DNA of 64,000 nt. Origin: Fluviicola sp. (GTDB taxonomy: Bacteria; Bacteroidota; Bacteroidia; Flavobacteriales_D; Crocinitomicaceae). Positions within the stretch are counted from its first letter, which is position 1. Each line of letters starts with the position of its first letter. The stretch lies in the NCBI RefSeq assembly GCF_039596395.1, contig NZ_JBCNJT010000002.1, positions 372,001 through 436,000 on the forward strand, in the 5' to 3' direction. Below, in pieces: positions 28,393-36,314 of the stretch. A program made the translations under genes and the position numbers. The notes below the pieces were generated by a model. That model was not told where the DNA came from. It saw only the letters and a list, made by a program, of their open reading frames with translations, and ran no database searches.

Positions 28393-30657
28393 TTATCTGA
28401 TCAACTGCAGGAATCCCTGTCCGGTGATTTCTCTTCCCATTAATCCTTTCACGGTATACTGTACAAAGTAAACTCCGTCAGGTGCAAGTGTCCCGTCGAT
28501 TTTTCCATCCCAGGCAGCATCCAAACCGGTTCCAACGTATACGTTATTTCCCCAACGGTTATTGATTTTGATTTCGATCTCCGTTGCATTCACGGTCGTT
28601 AATTTAAACACGTCGTTGTTCTTATCCCCGTTCGGTGTAAAGATGTTCGGAACGATTACACTTGGCTCCGGGAAAATACACGAACCATCGTTTTGAACTG
28701 CATTCGGGTTGTAGTTCGTTGCCTGCGGATCAGTACATCCACATTCAACGATCAAAACAGAAGCAAATGCCGTATCTCTGCATGGCCCGTTGATTGCGAT
28801 TAACGCCTGATCTGCCGAAACCGTAAATGTTTGTGTTTGAGAACTCAGATCAGTTACCGTAACACTGTTTCCATTTCCGAAATACCACTCGTACGTCGTT
28901 GCATTCTGACTGTTGTTTGTGAAAGTAACCGTTGTTGGGTTACATCCTGAAATAGTACTCAACGTCATGTCTGCAATTGGACCCGGTTCGCTGTTCAGGA
29001 AGATGGAATCTGTCACGGAACAAACGTTGTCGGTAACCGTAAATACATACCATCCCGGAGAAAGGTTTTGCATCACGGATGCGTTAATCTGGCTTGGTCC
29101 GCCTGTGCCCGGCCCTTCCCAATGGTATTGAGGGATTCCCGTCATTCCTGCGCCTAAACCGCTTACCGCACCATCCGGTGTACAAGCCGAAGCTGTGTAA
29201 GCAATCATCGTATCGATCACCAATGTTTGATTCATGGTTACCGTAACCGTATCGGTGTATGTTCCCAAACAGGCATCCGTAATGGAAACCACGTAATTCG
29301 TTACACCGTTTTGAAGAATACTTACCGTATCTTGCGTAGTCGTTGAACTACCGGAAACCCAATCGTAAACATAGGTACCGGAACCTCCTGTTCCAACAGC
29401 CGTTAAAATAACTTCGTCGTCAAAACATGCCAGGCTCAGGTCTGTTTCGTTGATTCCAAGCGGAGTAATATCACTTAAATAAAAAGTTGCCGAACTGGTT
29501 TGAGGGTTCCCGTATTGATCCACATAATCGATATTAATAGTAACGGTTTCTGTTCCTTCAACAAGCGCATCTGCAATGGTTGAAAAATCCAGGTAGATCG
29601 TATCCTGACCTGCAGGCATAAACAATGGGCTTGGCTGAGCAATGTTGTAATCTACTCCGTTTGTTGCCGTACCTGAAGTAGTGAAGTTAATTGTAAGGTC
29701 GTATAATGACTGGCAAATACTGCGTGCCAATACAAATCTTGCATCCGAACATGCCTCAATGATTGTATCACTTCCCCCACCTGTGGTATTGGATAACGAA
29801 AGGTTAATCGGAGGAGAAGTAAATGAACCTGCTTCCAGGAAAACAACTGTAGACAACGATTGATCCTGCATATCGGCAACCGCAAACTTAAAGTGGTACG
29901 TTTCACCGCATGTTACGCTGAAAGTAATGTTCATCGGAACGGTATAACCGTTTAACTGAACGTTCGTATTGCTCGAATTATCTACATAAAATTGAGGATT
30001 CAGTCCGGCTGGATTTGAGGCAGCCCCCGATGCAGCGTTTGCCGGGTAAATCGTACTAATGGTAATCGGAAGGTTTGTTCCCGGCACCAGCGCCAGGTTT
30101 TGCGATCCTCCCGGAAAACCGGCAGGAGCACTGTAAGGCCCTGTAATGCCCGGTCCGCTGACAAAGAACCCGAATGCGTCATTGTACTGCGAATTGATCC
30201 AATATTCGTACTCGTTTGATCCGAAAATAAAATTAAACGAAACCAAATCCGATTCCGGAACGAAATCGAACTCCAGAATACCCACGTCATTCGCATCGTT
30301 GATGTTGCTGGCTGCAGGGTTTGTGGTAACTGATTGTGCAACAGCCACCAAATCCGCATTCGTATTCATGGAAAAATCATCCGTACCGAAATTTCCCGGT
30401 ACCAGGTTGGTTACTCCTCCGGATGATATAACTGTTCCGTCAGCAAAACCAAAACCCGCTACTCCCGTTCCGTCAAAATAACCGATCTGGGCAGGATCTC
30501 CGGTAAATGTTACATTGGATACAGTTACACCGAGACCTAATAAATGGTTCGTCACGTAATCTGTAATGGGCTGTCCGCTAGTCACAGAAATTTGGGCATT
30601 TCCGTTAAAGCTAACTGACAATAATACAATCGACAGTATTGTAGTAATTTTCTTCAT
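28393..30657 (-). CDS. Choice-of-anchor L T9SS type B surface protein
   Basis: A 754-residue secreted protein: signal peptide 1-22 (ending NGNAQ), choice-of-anchor L domain (about 25-270; ILEFDFVPESD and FGSNEYEYW), a Calx-beta-like segment (about 285-395), Ig/PKD-like repeats, a PKD-type stretch with YEWYFGNGNS, and a C-terminal CHU_C type B sorting domain (IVPNIFTPNGDKN, NNRWGN, WDGKI). An unusual feature is the CxDPQATNYNP motif (about 640-660) of a short calcium-binding-like repeat seen in bacterial surface proteins. It is a paralogue of the 1695 gene with the same order of domains. It is probably exported by the type IX system; ligand unknown. Confidence 0.9.
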   Translation of the reverse strand: MKKITTILSIVLLSVSFNGNAQISVTSGQPITDYVTNHLLGLGVTVSNVTFTGDPAQIGYFDGTGVAGFGFADGTVISSGGVTNLVPGNFGTDDFSMNTNADLVAVAQSVTTNPAASNINDANDVGILEFDFVPESDLVSFNFIFGSNEYEYWINSQYNDAFGFFVSGPGITGPYSAPAGFPGGSQNLALVPGTNLPITISTIYPANAASGAASNPAGLNPQFYVDNSSNTNVQLNGYTVPMNITFSVTCGETYHFKFAVADMQDQSLSTVVFLEAGSFTSPPINLSLSNTTGGGSDTIIEACSDARFVLARSICQSLYDLTINFTTSGTATNGVDYNIAQPSPLFMPAGQDTIYLDFSTIADALVEGTETVTINIDYVDQYGNPQTSSATFYLSDITPLGINETDLSLACFDDEVILTAVGTGGSGTYVYDWVSGSSTTTQDTVSILQNGVTNYVVSITDACLGTYTDTVTVTMNQTLVIDTMIAYTASACTPDGAVSGLGAGMTGIPQYHWEGPGTGGPSQINASVMQNLSPGWYVFTVTDNVCSVTDSIFLNSEPGPIADMTLSTISGCNPTTVTFTNNSQNATTYEWYFGNGNSVTVTDLSSQTQTFTVSADQALIAINGPCRDTAFASVLIVECGCTDPQATNYNPNAVQNDGSCIFPEPSVIVPNIFTPNGDKNNDVFKLTTVNATEIEIKINNRWGNNVYVGTGLDAAWDGKIDGTLAPDGVYFVQYTVKGLMGREITGQGFLQLIR

Positions 30658-30819
30658 AGTCGTTATAATCTCGTACTTCCTTTAGACTGAAATAATATGT
30701 TAAAGGTTGCGTTTCGATGTCAATTATATTAATTTTTGTTTAACTGTTAAATTTTAATCACAATTATTCGATTAAAAACGCTATGATTTAACCAAATTTG
30801 CCTGAGAAATAGAAAATTT

Positions 30820-32208
30820 ATGCAAAACACCCAAAAATATATACAGGAATCCAAAGACAAATTCCTGAACGAACTGATTGATTTATTGAAAATTCCAACC
30901 GTTTCTGCTGACAGCGCTTACGCAAAGGATGTGATTCGCGGAGCAGAAAAAGTAGCTGAATTCCTGCAGGAAGCAGGTGCTGAAAACGTAGAGATTTGCC
31001 CGACCGCCGGACATCCGATTGTTTACGGTGAAAAGATCATTGATCCGGCATTGCCTACAGTGCTTGTATACGGACATTATGATGTGCAGCCTGCGGACCC
31101 GATCGATTTGTGGACTTCTCCCCCGTTTGAACCGGTGGTGAAAAAGACGGAAATTCACCCGGAAGGAGCCATCTTCGCACGCGGCGCCTGTGACGATAAA
31201 GGACAATTCTTCATGCACGTGAAAGCCTTCGAAGCGATGATGAAAACCAATGAACTTCCATGTAATGTGAAATTCATGATCGAAGGAGAAGAAGAAGTAG
31301 GTTCGGTCAACCTGGGTGTTTTCATCAAAGAAAATAAAGCACGTTTGAAAGCCGATATCATTTTGGTTTCGGATACAGGTATGCTTGCAAATGACGTTCC
31401 TTCCATCACAACCGGATTGAGAGGTTTGAGCTATGTGGAAGTAGAAGTTACAGGACCGAACCGCGATTTGCATTCCGGGCTTTACGGCGGATGCGTGGCG
31501 AATCCAATTAACATCTTAACGAAAATGATTGCTTCGTTGCACGATGAAAATAATCACATTACCATTCCGGGATTTTATGCGGATGTGGTTGAACTAAGCA
31601 TGGAAGAGCGCGCTGAAATGGCAAAAGCTCCTTACGATGAAGAAGCATACAAAAAAGCATTGGATATTGATGCAGTCTACGGAGAGAAAGGATACACGAC
31701 ACCTGAAAGAGGTTCTATTCGCCCTACACTGGATGTAAACGGAATTTGGGGAGGATATACCGGCGAAGGAGCAAAAACAGTGATTGCTTCCAAAGCTTAC
31801 GCTAAAATCTCCATGCGTTTGGTACCAAACCAGGAACCGGATAAAATTACGGAGTTGTTTGCCAAACATTTTGAATCCATTGCACCGGCCGGTGTGAAGG
31901 TAGTCGTAAATCCGCATCACGGCGGAGAACCGGTAGTTACACCGATCGATTCCATTGCTTACAAAAGTGCTGCAAAAGCTTACGAAGAAACTTTCGGGAA
32001 AACACCTATCCCGGTAAGAAGCGGAGGAAGTATTCCGATCATTGCTTTGTTCGAAAAAGAATTGGGCCTGAAAACGGTTATGATGGGCTTTGGCCTGGAT
32101 TCCGATGCGATCCATTCACCGAACGAGCATTACGGGTTGTTCAATTTTTACAAAGGAATTGAAACCATTCCGTATTTCTTCCATTATTTCAATGAAGCAA
32201 TGAAGTAA
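30820..32208 (+). CDS. M20-family dipeptidase
   Basis: A 462-residue metallopeptidase of the M20/M25/M40 family, DapE/carnosinase-like branch, that cleaves dipeptides with two zinc ions. Metal-site residues are visible: His86 and Asp88 in YGHYDVQP, the bridging Asp in RGACDDKGQ (125/126), the catalytic/metal acidic cluster EGEEEVGS at 155-161, and the C-terminal His in DAIHSPNE. The dimerisation domain is inserted in the middle (about 195-350). There is no signal peptide, so it is cytoplasmic. A lipoprotein gene begins 3 bases after the stop. Confidence 0.93.
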   Translation: MQNTQKYIQESKDKFLNELIDLLKIPTVSADSAYAKDVIRGAEKVAEFLQEAGAENVEICPTAGHPIVYGEKIIDPALPTVLVYGHYDVQPADPIDLWTSPPFEPVVKKTEIHPEGAIFARGACDDKGQFFMHVKAFEAMMKTNELPCNVKFMIEGEEEVGSVNLGVFIKENKARLKADIILVSDTGMLANDVPSITTGLRGLSYVEVEVTGPNRDLHSGLYGGCVANPINILTKMIASLHDENNHITIPGFYADVVELSMEERAEMAKAPYDEEAYKKALDIDAVYGEKGYTTPERGSIRPTLDVNGIWGGYTGEGAKTVIASKAYAKISMRLVPNQEPDKITELFAKHFESIAPAGVKVVVNPHHGGEPVVTPIDSIAYKSAAKAYEETFGKTPIPVRSGGSIPIIALFEKELGLKTVMMGFGLDSDAIHSPNEHYGLFNFYKGIETIPYFFHYFNEAMK

Positions 32209-32211
32209 ATT

Positions 32212-32712
32212 ATGAAGAAGCTCTTTTTTTTATGTGCGTGTGCGGTCCTTTTAACAGTTTCAAGCTGTGATTTCGAGGAACCGGTGGTTTCGGGATATTC
32301 CAATTTCAAATTCGGAAAACTGGAAGGTAAAACCCTGAACGTGAGTTTTGATGCAACAGTTGACAATGACAACGGATACGGTTTCAAAATCAAGAAGGGA
32401 GAATTAACCGTTTCGATCAATGACCTGGAGATCGGAGATATTGATTTGACCAAAAAGATCAAGATCAAGCGCAAATCCGAAAACGTTTACACCATTCCGT
32501 TGAAGCTTAGTTTGAGTGACGGGGCTTTGTTTCGCATTGCGAAGCTGGTAAGTGCCGACAAATTTGAACTAAAACTTGATGGAAAAGTACGCGGAAGCGT
32601 GATGGGATTCGGGAAAACATTCGATATCCACGAAACGCACAATTTATCCAGCGGCGATATCAAATTCGACGGATTGTTACAAGGCATTATGAAAGGTGCA
32701 GTACGGGAATGA
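32212..32712 (+). CDS. Small lipoprotein, LEA14/WHy-like
   Basis: A 166-residue protein with a lipoprotein signal (LLTVSSC; Cys19 is the predicted lipidated residue) followed by one beta-rich domain with the pattern LNVSFDATVDNDNGYGFKIKKGEL, which resembles the LEA type 2/WHy fold (bacterial LEA14-like proteins). These are thought to help in desiccation or stress tolerance, but the assignment is by pattern only. It is probably co-transcribed with the dipeptidase and ends at a strong terminator. Confidence 0.75.
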   Translation: MKKLFFLCACAVLLTVSSCDFEEPVVSGYSNFKFGKLEGKTLNVSFDATVDNDNGYGFKIKKGELTVSINDLEIGDIDLTKKIKIKRKSENVYTIPLKLSLSDGALFRIAKLVSADKFELKLDGKVRGSVMGFGKTFDIHETHNLSSGDIKFDGLLQGIMKGAVRE

Positions 32713-32731
32713 GTCCTTTAAGTAGTAATAG

Positions 32732-32764
32732 AAAAGGGCTGTTTCAATTGAAACAGCCCTTTTT
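32732..32764. terminator. Bidirectional terminator
   Basis: AAAAGGGCTGTTTCA (32732-32746) and TGAAACAGCCCTTTT form a nearly perfect hairpin with an AT centre, flanked by A and T runs. It separates the lipoprotein gene from the convergent subtilase-like gene. Confidence 0.9.
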
Positions 32765-32770
32765 AATGAT

Positions 32771-33973
32771 CTAATTTGTCACTTTATCGCAATCAATTAA
32801 TCCATATCCGTAGGGTGTATTCGGAAGTGGGGCTTGACCTAATCCTTTTGCTGTCGAGCAGATCAGTGATTTTATTACCAAAGGGTTCAGCTTCCCATTC
32901 CTTTGTTGCATCTCCTTATTTTTTTGTTTCAATAAAGCTACAAGTCCTGCAACATGCGCACAAGCTGTTCCTGTTCCTGACATTATTCGAAATTCATTAT
33001 TCAAAAACGTTGAGTAGATATCTACACCAGGGGCAACAACTGATATGTAATTCCAATGTATTTCAGATTTTCCTCCCCTGGAAGAAAAAGCTGAAACCTG
33101 TGATGTATTGTCAATTGCTCCAACTGCCATCGGACTCGCAAGTGGCGTGTCGAGTATCCCTGAATTTGCGGGAGCGTTGACATATGAAAACCCCCCATAT
33201 CCAAACGAATCTCCGGAGGCACAAACCACCATAATATCTGCCTGCTGACATTGCTTAACTCCCACGGAATAAGCTTCTGACGGATTTATCTGACTGGAAA
33301 CTCCCATGCACATAACATCTATTCCATTTCCAATACACCAATCCATGCCGGCTATTATCCATGTCATTTTACCTTCTGCTCCCCCAACAGAAGTCTTTTC
33401 TAATACCTTCACAGCATATAGGGATGCATCCGGGGCTACCCCGCGTATACTTTTGGAACTTTTACCCAAACCGGCAATAATACCAGCTAAATGTGTCCCG
33501 TGGCCTTGGTCATCCATATAACTGCTCCAGTTGGGTATGGTGGAAATTCCGCCTTTGATATTAAGCTCCGGATGATTAGCAATCCCTGTACTAAGGATCG
33601 CAACATTTACCCCTGTGCCCGTATATCCCTTTGCCCAGGCCTTAGGCGCATTGATCAGCTGCATGTTCCAGGAATAAGAGTCAGATAATGCGGCACGCAA
33701 TTTTGGTTTTGTATCAGAAGTGTTAGCAGAAAAAGTGGTTCCGGTATCCTCTTCAATAGAAGCGATCTTCGGATTAGTTTTTAAGACTTGTACATCCTTT
33801 TCACTTAGCATATGAGAACTAATTCCCAAGTTCCGGAAGTGATAATTGCTGCTCTCATTGATGATTGTATCGGCTGAAAACTCTTTAATCGAATTATTCG
33901 TTCCAAACAATGTGTTGATCTTTTGGAGAGTTAAGTCTTTGTCTTTGTAGGTAATTAAATAACGTTTTTTCAT
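32771..33973 (-). CDS. Subtilase-fold protein with catalytic residues replaced
   Basis: A 400-residue protein with the S8 peptidase fold: N-terminal region of about 105 residues resembling an I9-type propeptide, then the subtilase domain. Fold landmarks are clear (GHGTHLAGIIAG at 157-168, AGLVALLKQ after 341), but key residues are changed. The catalytic Asp is Ser128 (AILSTG instead of ..DTG), the catalytic Ser is Gly335 (SGTGTACAH instead of SGTSMA.PH), and the oxyanion Asn is Asp255 (ASGDS). Only His158 is kept. The substrate-binding SLG is also changed (MGVSS at 223-227). No signal peptide is seen, so it appears cytoplasmic. It is most likely a pseudoprotease with a binding role. The frame is intact and there is no sign of decay. 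Confidence 0.88.
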   Translation of the reverse strand: MKKRYLITYKDKDLTLQKINTLFGTNNSIKEFSADTIINESSNYHFRNLGISSHMLSEKDVQVLKTNPKIASIEEDTGTTFSANTSDTKPKLRAALSDSYSWNMQLINAPKAWAKGYTGTGVNVAILSTGIANHPELNIKGGISTIPNWSSYMDDQGHGTHLAGIIAGLGKSSKSIRGVAPDASLYAVKVLEKTSVGGAEGKMTWIIAGMDWCIGNGIDVMCMGVSSQINPSEAYSVGVKQCQQADIMVVCASGDSFGYGGFSYVNAPANSGILDTPLASPMAVGAIDNTSQVSAFSSRGGKSEIHWNYISVVAPGVDIYSTFLNNEFRIMSGTGTACAHVAGLVALLKQKNKEMQQRNGKLNPLVIKSLICSTAKGLGQAPLPNTPYGYGLIDCDKVTN

Positions 33974-34068
33974 ACGCGATGTGAATAGTTAAAGTTTAAG
34001 TTCCATCTGAATTCCAAGAGGAAAACAACACGGTAAATATATCAAAATAACCGATTCCCAACTAGTAC

Positions 34069-34100
34069 CAAAAAAGCCCTAACATCAAATGTCAGGGCCT
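34069..34100 (-). terminator. Terminator of glyS
   Basis: On the minus strand, GCCCTGACAT and ATGTTAGGGC pair (one G-T pair) around a short TTG loop and are followed by six T. It lies 21 bases after the glyS stop and just upstream of the subtilase-like gene. Confidence 0.8.
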
Positions 34101-34120
34101 TCAAATTTTGTTTTTTTATA

Positions 34121-35659
34121 TTACTTCGCCAGTAAGTTTCTCCAGCTTACTTTCTCATCGATTTTTGCTCTTAATTCAGAGATTGCAATGCGCTCCTGTT
34201 CCATCGTATCACGATCACGGATTGTCACCGTATTATCTTCCAGAGTCTGGTGATCGACCATCACACAATAAGGTGTTCCGATCGCATCCTGGCGGCGGTA
34301 ACGTTTTCCGGGAGTATCTTTTTCGTCGTATTGGCAGTTGAAATCAAAACGCAGATCCTCGAAGATCTCTCTTGCGATCTCCGGCAATCCGTCTCTCTTG
34401 ATCAATGGCATGATTGCCACTTTATACGGAGCCAGTTGCGCAGGTAAACTCAATACCACGCGCTCGGAACCATCTTCCAGTTTTTCGTTCTTGTAGGAAG
34501 CGCTCATTACAGCCAGGAACATGCGGTCCAAACCTACGGACGTTTCCACCACGTAAGGAACATAATTCTGGTTCAATTCCGGGTCGAAATACTGCATTTT
34601 TTTTCCGGAGAACTGCTCGTGTTGCTTCAAATCGAAATCCGTACGGGAGTGAATTCCTTCCAATTCTTTGAATCCCATCGGGAAGTCGAATTCGATATCG
34701 CTGGCCGCGTTTGCGTAATGGGCCAATTTAATGTGATCGTGCTCACGGTAATACTGTTCGCCCAATCCAAGCGCTTTGTGCCATTTCAAACGTGCTTCCT
34801 TCCAATGGTTGTACCACTGCATTTCTTCTCCAGGACGCACAAAGAACTGCATTTCCATTTGTTCGAATTCTCGCATGCGGAAAATGAACTGGCGTGCAAC
34901 GATCTCATTTCTGAATGCTTTACCGATCTGTGCAATCCCGAAAGGAATTTTCATACGGCCGCTTTTCTGAACATTCAGGAAGTTCACGAAAATACCCTGC
35001 GCCGTTTCCGGACGTAAATAAATCGTGGAAGCATCTCCTGCAACAGAACCCAATTCGGTAGAGAACATCAGGTTGAACTGACGCACTTCCGTCCAGTTTC
35101 TGGAGCCACTGATCGGACAAACGATTTCCAGGTCCTCGATCAGCTTTTTCACTCCTTCCAGGTCATTGTTCTCCAAAGTCACACGCATGCGGTCTTCAAT
35201 CTCTTTGATCTTTTCCTCGTTGCGCAATACATTCGGATTGGTAGCGCGGAACTGAGCTTCATCGAAAGCCTCTGCAAATTTCTTCGCAGCTTTATCCACT
35301 TCCTTAGTGATCTTTTGACGGATCTTTTCGATATGCTCTTCGATCAATACATCCGCGCGGTATCTCTTTTTGGAATCTTTGTTGTCGATCAACGGATCAT
35401 TGAATGCATCCACGTGCCCGGAAGCTTTCCAGGTGGTAGGATGCATGAAGATTGCGGCGTCAATTCCCACGATATTATCATTCATCTGTACCATGGATTT
35501 CCACCAGTACTGTTTGATATTGTTCTTCAATTCCGAGCCCAGCTGACCGTAATCATATGTTGCAGCCAAACCGTCGTAAATTTCAGATGAAGGGAAAACG
35601 AATCCGTATTCCTTCGCGTGAGAAATAACTTCCTTTAATAAATCTTCTTTCTGTTCCAT
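34121..35659 (-). CDS. glyS: Glycine--tRNA ligase (single-chain, dimeric type)
   Basis: Class II aminoacyl-tRNA synthetase that charges tRNA-Gly. At 512 residues it is the eukaryotic/archaeal-like alpha-2 form rather than the two-subunit bacterial form. Visible family features are FVFPSSEIYDGLAATYDYG at the N-terminus, the motif-2 region with RPETAQGIFVNF and FRNEI, EFEQMEMQFFV, YVVETSVGLDRM (motif 3 region) and the C-terminal anticodon-binding domain (PYKVAIMPLIKRDG to the end). The start is the ATG at 35659; it stands alone with its own terminator. Confidence 0.96.
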   Translation of the reverse strand: MEQKEDLLKEVISHAKEYGFVFPSSEIYDGLAATYDYGQLGSELKNNIKQYWWKSMVQMNDNIVGIDAAIFMHPTTWKASGHVDAFNDPLIDNKDSKKRYRADVLIEEHIEKIRQKITKEVDKAAKKFAEAFDEAQFRATNPNVLRNEEKIKEIEDRMRVTLENNDLEGVKKLIEDLEIVCPISGSRNWTEVRQFNLMFSTELGSVAGDASTIYLRPETAQGIFVNFLNVQKSGRMKIPFGIAQIGKAFRNEIVARQFIFRMREFEQMEMQFFVRPGEEMQWYNHWKEARLKWHKALGLGEQYYREHDHIKLAHYANAASDIEFDFPMGFKELEGIHSRTDFDLKQHEQFSGKKMQYFDPELNQNYVPYVVETSVGLDRMFLAVMSASYKNEKLEDGSERVVLSLPAQLAPYKVAIMPLIKRDGLPEIAREIFEDLRFDFNCQYDEKDTPGKRYRRQDAIGTPYCVMVDHQTLEDNTVTIRDRDTMEQERIAISELRAKIDEKVSWRNLLAK

Positions 35660-35681
35660 GGGCGCAAATTTAGATGGAATA

Positions 35682-35709
35682 GTTCAAAGAAGGTTCAATG
35701 GGTTCAAAA
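35682..35709. repeat. GTTCAA repeat cluster upstream of glyS
   Basis: Three direct copies of GTTCAA at 35682, 35693 and 35702 in the short gap between glyS and the shared terminator hairpin. They are the same word as the tandem repeat after gpmI and the cluster before lipB. Confidence 0.7.
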
Positions 35710-35710
35710 A

Positions 35711-35743
35711 AAGTAGGGGCGGAAAATTTTCCACCCCTACTTT
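35711..35743. terminator. Palindromic hairpin, terminator of the vapD unit
   Basis: AAGTAGGGG...GAAAATTTTC...CCCCTACTTT forms a long hairpin with one internal mismatch region. It is the same sequence family as the perfect palindrome at 39094-39125. It lies 26 bases beyond the vapD stop on the minus strand. Confidence 0.75.
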
Positions 35744-35768
35744 CTATATTTTCTAAAGACTTTGAAAA

Positions 35769-36050
35769 CTAATCTTCCTTGATAAATGAAGTAAAATCAG
35801 ACCAATCTTCGACCCTAAAAGCTCTGATGTCCCGAACTGAATTTTTAAACCAAGGTGTATTTTTCAACGCATTGACCGCTCTCAGCAAATTTGCCATGTC
35901 ATTTTTGGTTGACAAATAAACGCTTCCTTGTCCACGATAGAAATCATATTTTTCTAAAATAGTCGCGATTTCATAGTAAGCATTATTATAAGGATCTCTA
36001 TAATGCTCCTTTAAATCGGAAATAAGCATGTCAAAACTGATAGCAAACAC
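35769..36050 (-). CDS. vapD: VapD-family Cas2-like endoribonuclease toxin
   Basis: A 93-residue protein of the VapD family, which has a ferredoxin-like fold related to Cas2; the Helicobacter member is an mRNA-cleaving ribonuclease. Conserved features are the FD motif at the first strand (Asp7), [13 protein letters not shown] (Ser43) and the C-terminal block [17 protein letters not shown]. Asp7, Leu13, Ser43 and the Asp of VRDIR match residues I remember as tested in the H. pylori enzyme. It starts with GTG (36048-36050), 2 bases after the stop of the small upstream gene; the family's M-[FY]-A start supports this codon. It is predicted to be the toxin of a two-gene module. No CRISPR array is present. 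Confidence 0.88.
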   Translation of the reverse strand: MFAISFDMLISDLKEHYRDPYNNAYYEIATILEKYDFYRGQGSVYLSTKNDMANLLRAVNALKNTPWFKNSVRDIRAFRVEDWSDFTSFIKED

Positions 36051-36052
36051 TC

Positions 36053-36241
36053 TTAACTCTTCTTAAAGTATTTCTTCTCTCCGAAAAATATTCTACCCTG
36101 AGAATCTTTTATAGCGATTTCATCCCCTAAAAACGGATTTTTAAAGATCTTAATGATGACTCCTTCAACCCATTCTTCCAAACCACTCAGTAAAGGGCTC
36201 ACTTTTGCCTTTTCTTTTACTGTGAATTTTTCCTCGCTCAT
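36053..36241 (-). CDS. Small protein, candidate antitoxin partner of VapD
   Basis: A 62-residue, charged protein of a beta-barrel-like pattern: [42 protein letters not shown], ending KKYFKKS. I do not recognise a named family with certainty. Small genes of this look precede vapD in other Bacteroidota, and vapX is the antitoxin in Haemophilus, so an antitoxin role is inferred from position, size and the 2-base spacing to the vapD GTG. It could also be a small RNA-binding regulator. Confidence 0.65.
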   Translation of the reverse strand: MSEEKFTVKEKAKVSPLLSGLEEWVEGVIIKIFKNPFLGDEIAIKDSQGRIFFGEKKYFKKS

Positions 36242-36314
36242 CTTTTAATTTTTAATCCTTTCTCAAATTTACGTAAAAATCTGGATTCAAACAGGTTATA
36301 AATCAGTTGATACG

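Noticed and set aside
35769-36050. Reading the VapD-like protein as a Cas2 of a CRISPR system
   Set aside because: Sequence blocks match VapD; there is no cas1 or array in the window.
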